From Mimachlamys varia (taxonomy: Eukaryota > Mollusca > Bivalvia > Pectinida > Pectinidae), in NCBI GenBank assembly GCA_947623455.1, contig OX392529.1:60965186-61029185 (forward strand): a DNA stretch of 64,000 nucleotides, read 5' to 3'. The notes under the pieces are model-generated. The model was not told the origin of the DNA. It ran no database searches and worked only from the letters and a program-made list of their open reading frames with translations. Each line of letters begins with the position of its first letter. Position 1 is the stretch's first letter. Made by a program: the position numbers and the translations under genes. Positions 24,140 through 34,107 of this stretch are shown here, piece by piece.

Positions 24140-26508
24140 TAAACTAACTTCTACATTAGGGACATCCTACGATACCTACAACTAACTTCTACATTAGGGA
24201 CATCCTACGATACCTACAACTAACTTCTACATTAGGGACATCCTACGATACCTACAACTAACCTCTACATTAGGGACACCCTACGATACTCAAAATATAC
24301 CTCTACATTAGGGATATCTTACGATACCTACAACTTACCTCTACACCAGGGACATCCTACGATACCTACAACTAACCTCTACATTAGGGACACCCTACGA
24401 TACTCAAAATATACCTCTACATTAGGGACATCCTACGATACCTGCAACTAACCTCTACATTAGGGACACCCTACAATACCTGCAACTAACCTCTACATTA
24501 GGGACACCCTACGATACCTGCAACTAACCTCTACATTAGGGACACCCTACGATACCTGCAACTAACCTCTACATTAGGGACACCCTACGATACCTACAAC
24601 TAACCTCTACATTAGGGACACCCTACGATACCTGCAACTAACCTCTACATTAGGGACACCCTACGATACCTGCAACTAACCTCTACATTAGGGACACCCT
24701 ACGATACCTACAACTAACGTCTACATTAGCGACACCTTACGGTGCCTACAACTTACCTCTACATTAGCGACACCTTACGGTGCCTACAACTTACCTCTAC
24801 ACTATGCACACCCTGGGATACCTGCAACTAGCCTCTACATGAGGGACACCCTACGATACTTACAGATTACCTCTACATAAGGGACACCCTACAATACCTA
24901 CAACTAACCTCTACATTAGGGACACACTACGAAACCTACAACTAACCTCTACATGAGGGACATCCTACGATACCTACAACTAACCTCTACATTAGGGACA
25001 CCCTACGATGCCTTCAACTAACGTCTTCGTCTTCATTAGGGACATCCTACGATACCTTCAAATTACCTCTACATTAGGGACACACTACGATGCCTACAAC
25101 TAACCTCTACATGAGGGACACCCTGGGTTACCTACAACCAACCTCTACATTAGGGACATCCTACGATACCTACAACCAACCTCTACATTAGGGACATCCT
25201 ACGATACCTACAACTAACTTCTACATTAGGGACATCCTACGATACCTACAACTTACAATTACATTAGGGACACCCTACAATACCTACAACTAACCTCTAC
25301 ATTAGGGACACCCTACGATACCTACAACTAACCTCTACATTAGGGACACCCTACGATACCTACAACTAACCTCTACATTAGGGACATCCTACGATACCTA
25401 CAACTAACCTCTACATTAGGGACATCCTACGATACCTACAACTAACCTCTACATTAGGGACACCTTACGATACCTACAACTAACCTCTACATTAGGGACA
25501 TCCTACGATACCTACAACTTACGTCCACATTAGGGACACCCTACAATACCTACAACTAACCTCTACATTAGCGACACCTTACGGTGACTTCAACTAACTT
25601 CTACATTAGGAACATCCTACGATACCTACAACTTACAACTACATTAGGGACACCCTACGATACCTACAACTAACCTCTACATTAGGGACACCTTACGATA
25701 CCTACAAATTGCCTCTACATGAGAGACACCCTACGATACCTGCAACTAACCTCTACATTAGGGACATCCTACGATACCTACAACTTACGTCCACATTAGG
25801 GACACCCTACAATACCTACAACTTACCTCTACATTAGCGACACCTTACGGTGACTTCAACTAACTTCTACATTAGGGACACCCTACAATACCTACAACTA
25901 ACCTCTACATTAGCGACACCTTACGGTGACTTCAACTAGCCTCTACATAAGGGACACCCTAAGCTACCTACAACTTACCTGTACACTATGCACACCCTAC
26001 AACTAACTTCTACATTAGGAACATCCTACGATACCTACAACTTACAACTACATTAGGGACACCCTACGATACCTACAACTAACTTCTACATTAGGGACAT
26101 CCTACGAAACCTACAACTAACATCTACATTAGGGACACCCTACGATACTTACAGATTATCTTTACATTAGGGACACATTACGATACCTACAACTAACCTC
26201 TACATGAGGGACACCCTACGATACCTACAACTAACTTCTACATTAGGGACATCCTACGAAACCTACAACTAACATCTACATTAGGGACACCCTACGATAC
26301 TTACAGATTATCTTTACATTAGGGACACATTACGATACCTACAACTAACCTCTACATGAGGGACACCCTACGATACCTGCACGTAACCTCTACATTAGGG
26401 ACACCCTACGATACCTACAACTTACCTCTACATTAGGGACACCCTACGATACCTACAACTAACATCTACATTAGGGACACCCTACGATACCTACAACTTA
26501 CGTATTCC
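24140..26508 (+). repeat. 38-bp minisatellite, about 62 copies
   Basis: The unit contains CTCTACATTAGGGACACCCT and then ACGATACCTACAACTAAC. Variants (ACATCC, CTTACGGTGACTTC, CTTACAGATTATC) recur in sets. A four-unit block of about 152 bp is duplicated in tandem near 26075-26375. Confidence 0.96.
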
Positions 26509-26509
26509 T

Positions 26510-27295
26510 CATCCATTAACCCAACCCCTCCCCCTCTCCATCACTCGTTCATACCCAACCTCATCCCAATCCCGTTTTCCTTTCATACTCAGTACAACCT
26601 CTCAATATGCAGTTAAATACCTTCCAAAATTATGCAATAATGTCAAATTAATGTTTAGCTGATTATCTACTTATTGTAAGTTTTTATAAAATTTGTTTCC
26701 GGATCCTATTCCTTCCGACTGAAACACGTGTGTGTGAATGTACATGTATGTGTTTTATTTTGTGGAAGGGTTCATTTTTCACCACTGCGACAACAGCGTG
26801 GCGTCATGTACAATAATGTGACGTCTTTCATATGTGGCGTCACAAATATAATTCCACAGTCAATATGCACATTTATAATTAGGAAATTTAGAATTATGAC
26901 ACACACACCGTACTTTTGCGAGACGCTTTCATGTACTGTCAGCTCCAACGAAAACAGATAGAAATACCAAATAGATGGAGCGTATCTTTTCTATTTTTGT
27001 TATGTTTTCGGCCATGCACCTTTGCAAAATCACTGGTGGTGTATATAGGGTCTGTTGGAAGAACTCTTATCCATTGTTCAACGCGAGTAATTATCAAGAT
27101 TAATATCACGATTATAATGATCTCATAATCATTATAAACGGAATCAGCGAAATACTTTAAATCACGCATTAGACGGAATGAGACCCGGTACAATGAGGTC
27201 ATCATCACTTTCTTAAAAAAAAAAACACAAGATAAAATCATTATCAGACTAGAAAAGAAAACTTATCATGAATGTATTCAGAATTCCAATCTCAC
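26510..27295. other. Interior of the 12.75-kb segment, no gene seen
   Basis: No conserved protein or RNA feature is visible. Open frames of 70-100 codons overlap on both strands here without recognisable content. Confidence 0.35.
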
Positions 27296-27299
27296 ATTT

Positions 27300-27945
27300 A
27301 CATGTACGTCCCTGGTGCACGATACCTGTTTCTGGATGTATATTCCTTTGTATATATTATTGTATTTTTAACATGTTTTTGGCTACACGTTGCTGGTAGC
27401 AAGATACAATTCAAGGATTCATGTTACTGGGTACAGTGTAACTTGGTAAATGTTACAGAATTCTTAATTCTGCATACGAGTTACTAGTATCAGGTACAGG
27501 TTACCGTGTACATGTTTCTGGCTTCAATTATGTTGGCAGCGAGATATAATTTAAATGATACAGGTTACTGGGTACATTGATTCTGTGTACGAGTTACAAG
27601 TAGCAGAATACAGGATAAAGGTTACCGTGTACATTTTACCGGGTGTTGGTTACAGACTTCATATATGTGTCTGGATACAAGGTACTGATCCTGGATACAG
27701 GTTTCTCGGGCCAGCATCACTAGGTAGGGTCCTTGTATGTGTTTCTTTGTACAGACTTATAGCTAAAGAGTACGGGTTTCTTGTTCTGGGTACAGAGTAC
27801 TAGGTACATGATACAAGTTTCTGTGTAAAGATTCCTGGAAAGATGTTGCTGAGTAAAGGTTAAACCAGTCACACTTTATTACGCTACGGGTTACCTCTTA
27901 CAGGGTACAAATTATACAGTGTTCAGGTTTCTTTGTATATGTTAC
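27300..27945 (+). repeat. Highly degenerate tandem-like sequence
   Basis: Motifs of the form GGTTACNGNGTACA and GATACAGGTTTCT recur more than fifteen times with spacing of about 20-35 bp. No two units are identical, so this is either a very old minisatellite or a compositionally biased stretch. Confidence 0.5.
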
Positions 27946-28136
27946 AATTGTCATGGTACTGCATGATTTCAAGTTCCTTTGAAGGATTCAACAGTGAGGT
28001 ATACCGGTAAATATATTATCATCATAGGTTAGATTACAAAACTCATATTAAGAAAAAAACCAAAAATCTAAATAATCTAAAAAAAAGGAGCTGAAAAGAT
28101 ATTTTGTATAGAGACAAGGACATGATCAATCATCTC

Positions 28137-28436
28137 TCACTGGAGTGCAGCGAAATCAGAATCGGAGGTGATGAGCCTGCGGTCACCGGCGGTATTTCTG
28201 GCAAAAATGGTGCCATCGTGCGTCCAAAAAGAGTACATTTTCTCGCTTTTGAGTTTGATGAGTCTTTTTATCCTGGTGTAACGTGGTTTGGTCAGGGCTT
28301 CAATGATAAAGATACCACAGCTTCGCAATTATTTCTTTGCTTCGTAGATGATCTGTTTGTCGAAACGTCGTATGAAACGAACAATGATGTGTACTTTTCC
28401 CTCCCTGGGAGCTTCCAAAATATGCCAATTTGAGAT
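28137..28436 (-). pseudogene. LINE ORF1-like C-terminal domain relic
   Basis: One minus-strand frame reads EGKVHIIVRFIRRFDKQIIY, then a stop codon (28331-28329), then GIFIIEALTKPRY, SFWTHDGTIFARN and RRLITSDSDFAAL, ending at a second stop. The order (R-x-I-VRF block, I-x-E-LT block, WT-x-DG-x-IF block) matches the RNA-binding C-terminal region common in ORF1 proteins of invertebrate non-LTR retrotransposons. One internal stop and no start make it a relic. The plus-strand frame of 109 codons across the same bases has no recognisable content and is taken as its shadow. Confidence 0.55.
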
Positions 28437-28576
28437 GACAGATGGAGTCAGCTTTACATTCAGTCTCTTACTCGGATGATTTGTCAGCCCCCATTGATAT
28501 GAAAAGGAAATATACTTCGGACATGTAGACGTATATATGCTCCAGAATATCCATAGAATTCAAAGACGCATTCAAA

Positions 28577-28621
28577 AATGCCCTCAATGGTCATAAAAGC
28601 TATTGACCATTGAGGGGCATT
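28577..28621. repeat. Near-perfect 17-bp hairpin
   Basis: AATGCCCTCAATGGTCA pairs with TGACCATTGAGGGGCATT across a short TAAAAGCTAT loop, with one bulged G. It could be a collapsed inverted-repeat element; no flanking duplication is obvious. Confidence 0.75.
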
Positions 28622-28629
28622 ATCTTTTA

Positions 28630-29290
28630 TTCCCCAGTGTAATATTACTCTAGGCACATTAGTTTTGGTCCAAAACTAGCTGTAACAAATTCCCAGGTCC
28701 CTGTGGCCTGCCCCTTCGCAATTGAGACCGACAGGTACCTCAGATCGCATATACATGTACCTATAACATGTTCAAATCGTTATTTCCATAAAGTTGGGAA
28801 TGAAAAACTTTTTATTATCGAATGTAAGCTGTACCCCGATACAAGATACTTGATAGTTTGAAAAAAATATGCAACTTTTAATTTTGGTTTTACGATGGAT
28901 ATTGATGAAAAATCTATCAATATAACTAAAAGCGATCTCCAGATAGACATAGAAAGTAAATGACTAAAGGAACTTATTCAATATTTGTTATCGTCAACAT
29001 GCTAGGACTCAAATAATATTGTATGCAACGATTCATGTTAAGATTTAAAATGAACAGTGTTTTAGGAACTATCTTTACGAAATTAATTTGTGAAAGGATT
29101 ATCTTATGAAGCGTATGAATTGTGTATTTTAATTGTATCATAAAAATGCATGTAGTATTTCATAGATCGATGATCTGTTTTGAAAATATTATGAATTATG
29201 TATTTAAAAAGAATATATGAAAATATTTTATAAATCATTTTTTCTGATGAATATTATAAATTATGTATCTTAAAGTATAACAGTGCCTCA
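28630..29290. other. Interior of the 12.75-kb segment, no gene seen
   Basis: AT-rich sequence with no open frame of interest, tandem array or tRNA-like head that I can support. Confidence 0.35.
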
Positions 29291-29300
29291 TAGGTCAAAC

Positions 29301-29322
29301 CAGGGACGTATATACGTCCCTG
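29301..29322. mobile_element. 22-bp perfect palindrome flanked by 7-bp direct repeats (second copy)
   Basis: The 22 bp are identical to 19047-19068 (half-site CAGGGACGTAT). Here the flanks are GTCAAAC on both sides (29294-29300 and 29323-29329), a different sequence from the first copy but again an exact 7-bp duplication. This supports insertion of a tiny inverted-repeat unit. Confidence 0.65.
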
Positions 29323-30029
29323 GTCAAACCCTGGCAAGATATTAGTTAATTTTATTGTATTATAACAGTATATGTGATCTCATTTGTGAATTTATACGTG
29401 ACACTTGAATAAATAATTATTTTAATTAAATGGTACACCAATGTTACATACACTCTACATGGGATTACTTGGTCCTAGTGTCTATGGCATTGAAACATCG
29501 AACGCTATCACCACCAAATTACCCAAATAATTAGATTAATCATACGTCAATATCTGTCCAGCCCCTGTGTCACTCGAAGCTCGCAGGAAGCACCCACGCG
29601 ATACACATAATGGCGAGCGATCTGGACGTAAACAAAACCCACGATACTACAATAAAATTAACGAGAAAGTACACACACAAGTACAAAGAAAACAAATTCA
29701 GATATACTGTATAAATGAACTCGGCGATAAGATGCACGATTCAAACATATCTTCAATTCGAACGAAGTGGTTTAACAGTGGCATTACGTAAGAAACCATT
29801 AGTCACGCATACGGTGATTATGATTTAGCTTAATTTGATTGCGATATTCCGATGAACAGAACGATATCAGTATGATTATGTCAAGTAAATATTTAGAAAA
29901 TATTACCTGTGCTTACCCTTTTATATCGATTGATTCTTATTATATGTCAATTCATTCCACCGGGGTAAGGTACGTGATTGCATGTATATCGTATTCTTAC
30001 ATAAACGATCATCACATGTCTAACGCACA

Positions 30030-30219
30030 AAAAACGGTGAACGGAAACGCAACGAAAACGGAACGGAAACGCAACGGAAATGCAACGAAAACGCAACGGA
30101 AACGCAACGCAAACGGAACGAAAATGCAACGGAAACGGAACGAAAACGCAACGCAAACGCAACGGAAACGGAACGGAAACGCAACGCACTTTTGGTAAAG
30201 AAAAACGGTCCAGGGTCTG
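30030..30219 (+). repeat. 11-bp AACGGAAACGS repeat, right arm of the 12.75-kb segment
   Basis: About 15 units run into the right 22-bp terminus. The last ~110 bp are identical to the right half of the 200-bp element; the left part is specific to this copy. Confidence 0.9.
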
Positions 30220-30605
30220 TAATAGTGTACTCATAACAGTCAGGGTCTCATGGGGACAGGAAGGGGAGTTATAGTGTACTCATAGCAGTCAGGGTCTCAT
30301 GAGGACAGGAAGGGGAGGTATAGTGTACTCATAACAGTCAGGGTCTCATGGGGACAGGAAGGGGAGGTATAGTGTACTCATAACAGTCAGGGTCTCATGA
30401 GGACAGGAAGGGGAGGTATAGTGTACTCATAACAGTCAGGGTCTCATGAGGACAGGAAGGGGAGGTATAGTGTACTCATAACAGTCAGGGTCTCATGAGG
30501 ACAGGAAGGGGAGGTATAGTGTACTCATAACAGTCAGGGTCTCATGAGGACAGGAAGGGGAGGTATAGTGTACTCATAACAGTCAGGGTCTCATGAGGGA
30601 AGGAA
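30220..30605 (+). repeat. 49-bp minisatellite, third block
   Basis: About eight units continue the array that was broken at 17465. The first ~195 bp repeat 17267-17463 unit for unit. The array ends in TCATGAGGGAAGG, after which unique sequence starts. Confidence 0.95.
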
Positions 30606-31285
30606 ATGCGTGGGATAGATGCCATGTTTGATGCGATCTCAGGAGAAAAATAATTTTGTAGCATTATTTGTTTTATTTTTAAGTTTATATAAAAGGTACA
30701 TTTGTATTTCAGCACACCCCTTTAAGTAAACTTATTGAAATTCATATTTTCTCGCAATGGCCTCTTCATCATTGAATTTAAATTTTGGAGTTTGTTAAGA
30801 ATATATATTCATCCAATATGTTATGGTGACAATACATTTTATCGTATTGAGGAAGAAAAAATAATTTTATTTGCAAATGAATCATATCATGAATAATTAA
30901 AAATCAACCTATAGACTGTCTATGTGCGACACTGATCCCTTTCAATAGACCCTCTAGGCCAACTGTAACAAGCCAGCTGTGCCTGGGTTTTGATTTGTCA
31001 AGTGACGGTACCTGTGTGCATGTGTAGATTGTATACATCTAATGGTTTTCATATGCATCCCTGAAGACATGGACAATTCAGAGTTTTTCTCCGGCCCATA
31101 CCACTCCAACAACCAAGGTTGTGTATAAAATAGTCTGGGGTGGGTGTTGTGGTACATATCTGTGCTGTAGTATTGAAGTGAATTTATAAAACCTGAGCTA
31201 TCACAGAGTTTGGACAGAGCACCATATCTAGATTGACCTGGCTAAGATGGCATTTCTACCTATGTCTACATGAAAGGCAATATAT
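30606..31285. other. Intergenic DNA, no feature recognised
   Basis: Unique AT-rich sequence lies between the end of the 49-bp array and the next interspersed repeat. I see no gene. Confidence 0.35.
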
Positions 31286-31289
31286 ATAG

Positions 31290-31925
31290 CATATCCTCTT
31301 TTTATCCCCCCCTACCCCGCAACAAAGTTAGGTGGGGTATACTGGAATCGGCCTGTCTGTCTGTCCATCTGTCTGTAGAAAAATATTGTCCGACCAACTC
31401 CTCTTAGACCACTTGGCCATTTTCAATAAAACTTTACACAGATATAAAGGACCATGTGTAGATGTGCATGCAATATTTCTTTTCTCAAAATTATGGTTGC
31501 TATGGTAACTGGTCACTATAAACAGGTTTTCTGTAGAAAAAGGTTGTCGAGACAACTCCTCTAAAACCGCTTCGCCAATTTCAATGAAACTTCAAACAGA
31601 TATAAAGGACCATGTGTAGATGTGCATGCAACATTTCTTTTTCTCAGAATTATGGTTGCTATGGTAACTGCATAGTCAATATAATCAGGAATTCTGCAGA
31701 AAATGATTTTCCGGGCAAATTCTTCTAAACCACTTGGCCAATTTCAATAAAAGTTCACACGTATATGAAGGACCATGACTTGTGTAGATGTGCATGCAAC
31801 TTGTTTTTTCTTAATATTATGGTTGCTATGGTAACTAGTCACTATAAACAGGTTTTCCGATTAAACATTTCTCCAGTGGGGGGGGGGGGGGTATTATTAG
31901 TCAGCCATCAGCTTACAGTTCTAGT
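31290..31925 (+). repeat. Interspersed repeat with three internal ~170-bp subunits
   Basis: The repeat opens with CCGCAACAAAGTTAGGTGGG and a GGCCTGTCTGTCTGTCC block. Three related subunits follow (starting near 31378, 31540 and 31695), each with ACCATGTGTAGATGTGCATG or a close variant and then ATGGTTGCTATGGTAACT. A G-run and GTATTATTAGTCAGCC end it. I associate the opening and closing motifs with a repeat common in mollusc genomes; no protein is encoded. Confidence 0.6.
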
Positions 31926-32589
31926 TGACCTTTAGTCACCAAGTGTGTAAAAATCACGTCAATAAAATTTTCAATCAGACTCTCATTGAGTGTCTGAGAG
32001 TTAAGGTTGATCGAGTTACCAGTTTCTCCTGGAGTGTCTGAGTAAAACTGGACCTAACATATAAGATTAAAACATGAACAACACTAGTGACAAGGAGGAA
32101 TATTTTGTTTGCATGGAATTCCTTATTAGAAAATTAAAAGAATAAAATGGCAAAACAGGAACAAAGAAAGCTTGTGTAAGTATGTTGAGCTGGTGATAGT
32201 GACCTTTGGTATATCTGTGTAGGCGCTGGGAGTGTCTTCATCTTCTACACCCAATGCCTTGACATTTACATACAGGAAATGAAACTTACAAGTTTTCTAA
32301 CAAAGTGTTGAAGTCAGTTTTTTCCTGTAGACTAGTTTATTGGTCTGCCGCGATTCTGAGTAATCTTCTCCGGATCTCGACACTCATCAATATTGGAGTA
32401 TTCACAAGCGTTGTCTGATCAATGTATCAAGCTTAGCTACTGTAATTGGCCCAGGAATACCTCTAGTCACAAACAATCAATAGTCTTAATATCAACAAAA
32501 ATAATTTGTCCCTGCCTGTCACGATAATATTATTACTGTATACCTGCCTTTCTGGAATTGTATTGATGTTGTTCTGTCCACCTGTCTAT

Positions 32590-32921
32590 ATATAGTTATT
32601 ATAATAATAATAATTCAAGGTTCTTATATACTGATTTATCATTGAACATATAGGTCGTCTCATAGCGGTTCACAAATTATTATCCATGGTGATATAAGGG
32701 CCTAATGCCCTTAGCAACCAGCCAATATCATTCTCAACTCCCTGGGAAGCATACAACTAGCTCACAGCTAGCATTCTGCAATTTCTAGCGCTGCCCAACC
32801 TCAAACTCATTTACAGCTGAGTAGACTGGAACAAGGGAACTTACGCAAGAATACAACACAAGTGCCCTAGCTGGCCTAAGGACTTGAATTCGAACTTATT
32901 TACCCGTTAACCACCGTGCCT
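32590..32921 (-). mobile_element. Complete tRNA-derived SINE
   Basis: On the minus strand a worn tRNA-like head (GGCACGGTGGTTAACGGG, then AAGTTCGAATTCAAGTCC) is followed by GTGTTGTATTCTTGCGTAAG and then TCCAGTCTACTCAGCTGTAA, a block also present in the SINE at 59466. The tail reads ACCTATATGTTCAATGATAA and ends in ATT repeats. It lies about 1 kb upstream of WDR37. Confidence 0.75.
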
Positions 32922-33111
32922 CCTATATTATATATATTCACAGCTATATCAACAACAGTTATTCTGTTTGGAACCTCTGAAATTGATTTTACCAATATCC
33001 ACGGTGATTAAAGCACAAGAAAAGATATTTATCAATTGAAGACAGTAATTACCTGTATTGTATCATTCTGTTAAAAGACAAGTCATTCAAGGTTTGATTG
33101 GATTGAATGAT

Positions 33112-33412
33112 TTTTAGGTCACCTGAGACAAAGTCTAAAGTGACCTATTCTAATTGTCTTTTTCCAGTCATTGTGCGTCGTCCATAAACAATTTACATTT
33201 TCAACTTCTTCTTAATACTCCCTGAACCAATTTGAATGAAATTTGACAGGAACATTCCCTGGCCAAAGATTCACCAACATTGTGAATTATATGGTTCTAA
33301 CCCCCAATGGGCCTGAGGGAGCTCGAGGGGCCAAAAGGTGTCAAATTATTTAAAACTCAAATTCAAATTGGGTCAGGTAACTGTTGAGACCCATGGGCTT
33401 CTTGTTACTAAA
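33112..33412 (+). repeat. Interspersed repeat with CCCATGGGCTTCTTGTT end
   Basis: The element opens TTTAGGTCACCTGAGACAAA and closes with GAGACCCATGGGCTTCTTGT. The same closing block, with small changes, ends the repeat at 49260-49800, and a shorter form occurs near 49980. It is a non-coding family widespread in bivalves as far as I recall; its class is uncertain. Confidence 0.55.
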
Positions 33413-33839
33413 AAAGTTTGTTTTGGCTATTTCCTAGAGAAATACAAGATAGATCTTTCCCAAACTTCATGTGTAGGCTCTCCGAGTTATGTCCTTTTTA
33501 TTTTGTGACTGGTCAGAAAAGGAAAATGGCGAACTGCAGGCATTGAACTTTGATTTGACATTTAAAGACTTCTGTCAAAGTTCTGTGACTGAGAGATGGT
33601 TCAATGTGGCGAGGTTTGTTATGATTCCGGTGAATACCCGTCACACAGAGTTGATGATCATTCTGTGGAGACATTGCTGATGAACACAGCTCTACTGTGC
33701 CGACACTCTGACCTGCCTCCGTGGCAGTCTAGCTTTCCCCTAGTGGCCAGTGTCTCTCCCAGGTTTGTCTGTAGTACAGTGCCGTTGCTAGCCTGCTACT
33801 ATATTCTTGTCGCTGACAGATCATGAATTTTTAAACTGT

Positions 33840-33961
33840 TGAAAATTACAGTTGCTGTCAAAAGGTGAGAGTTTGCTGTGATCCTGTGGTGTGGATGACG
33901 TGCTAATGGTTGACCAATCAGGTTCAACATCACATCCCACTTCGACCAATCAAGTGTGAGC
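33840..33961 (+). promoter_or_regulatory. Two CCAAT boxes just upstream of the WDR37 start codon
   Basis: GACCAATCAG (CCAAT at 33914-33918) and CGACCAATCAAG (CCAAT at 33946-33950) lie 32 bp apart, forward orientation. They fit the NF-Y consensus. They are very close to the ATG at 33962, so either transcription starts inside the coding exon and a later ATG is used, or the boxes lie in the 5' UTR and are not functional. Confidence 0.35.
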
Positions 33962-34107
33962 ATGCCGTCTGACAGTATTGTGAAGTCAATGAAAGTGAAA
34001 GCTAGTGCACGAGGATCTGGGACACAGCGACAGGACGATGGCAGCTCTCATGCCATCATGAATAGATACGACTCGGACATAGATGGACTGCTGCCCCCTG
34101 CTGTCAG
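33962..34107 (+). CDS. WDR37: WDR37 exon 1
   Basis: The exon starts at the ATG and encodes [20 protein letters not shown] through [10 protein letters not shown] plus two bases of an arginine codon. The donor is CTGTCAG|GTAGGAC and leaves phase 2. The region is low-complexity and Ser/basic-rich, as at the vertebrate N terminus. No upstream in-frame coding is evident. Confidence 0.8.

Larger units (their letters stand above)
17466..30219. mobile_element. 12.75-kb segment bounded by the same 22-bp inverted repeats
   Basis: The left end (17466) and right end (30219) carry the same 22-bp inverted termini as the 200-bp element, with TA on both sides (17464-17465, 30220-30221). Each arm has about 190 bp of AACGGAAACGS units in the same orientation. 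It interrupts the 49-bp array. I find no transposase inside. The interior has SINEs, a 38-bp array, a LINE ORF1-like relic and mini-palindromes. It may be a giant non-autonomous element, a TIR element that captured or received other insertions, or host DNA inserted into the middle of a short copy. Confidence 0.6.

Noticed and set aside
28104..28433. Plus-strand frame of 109 codons
   Set aside because: The minus strand of the same bases has retroelement ORF1-like motifs in order, so the plus frame is better explained as its complement.
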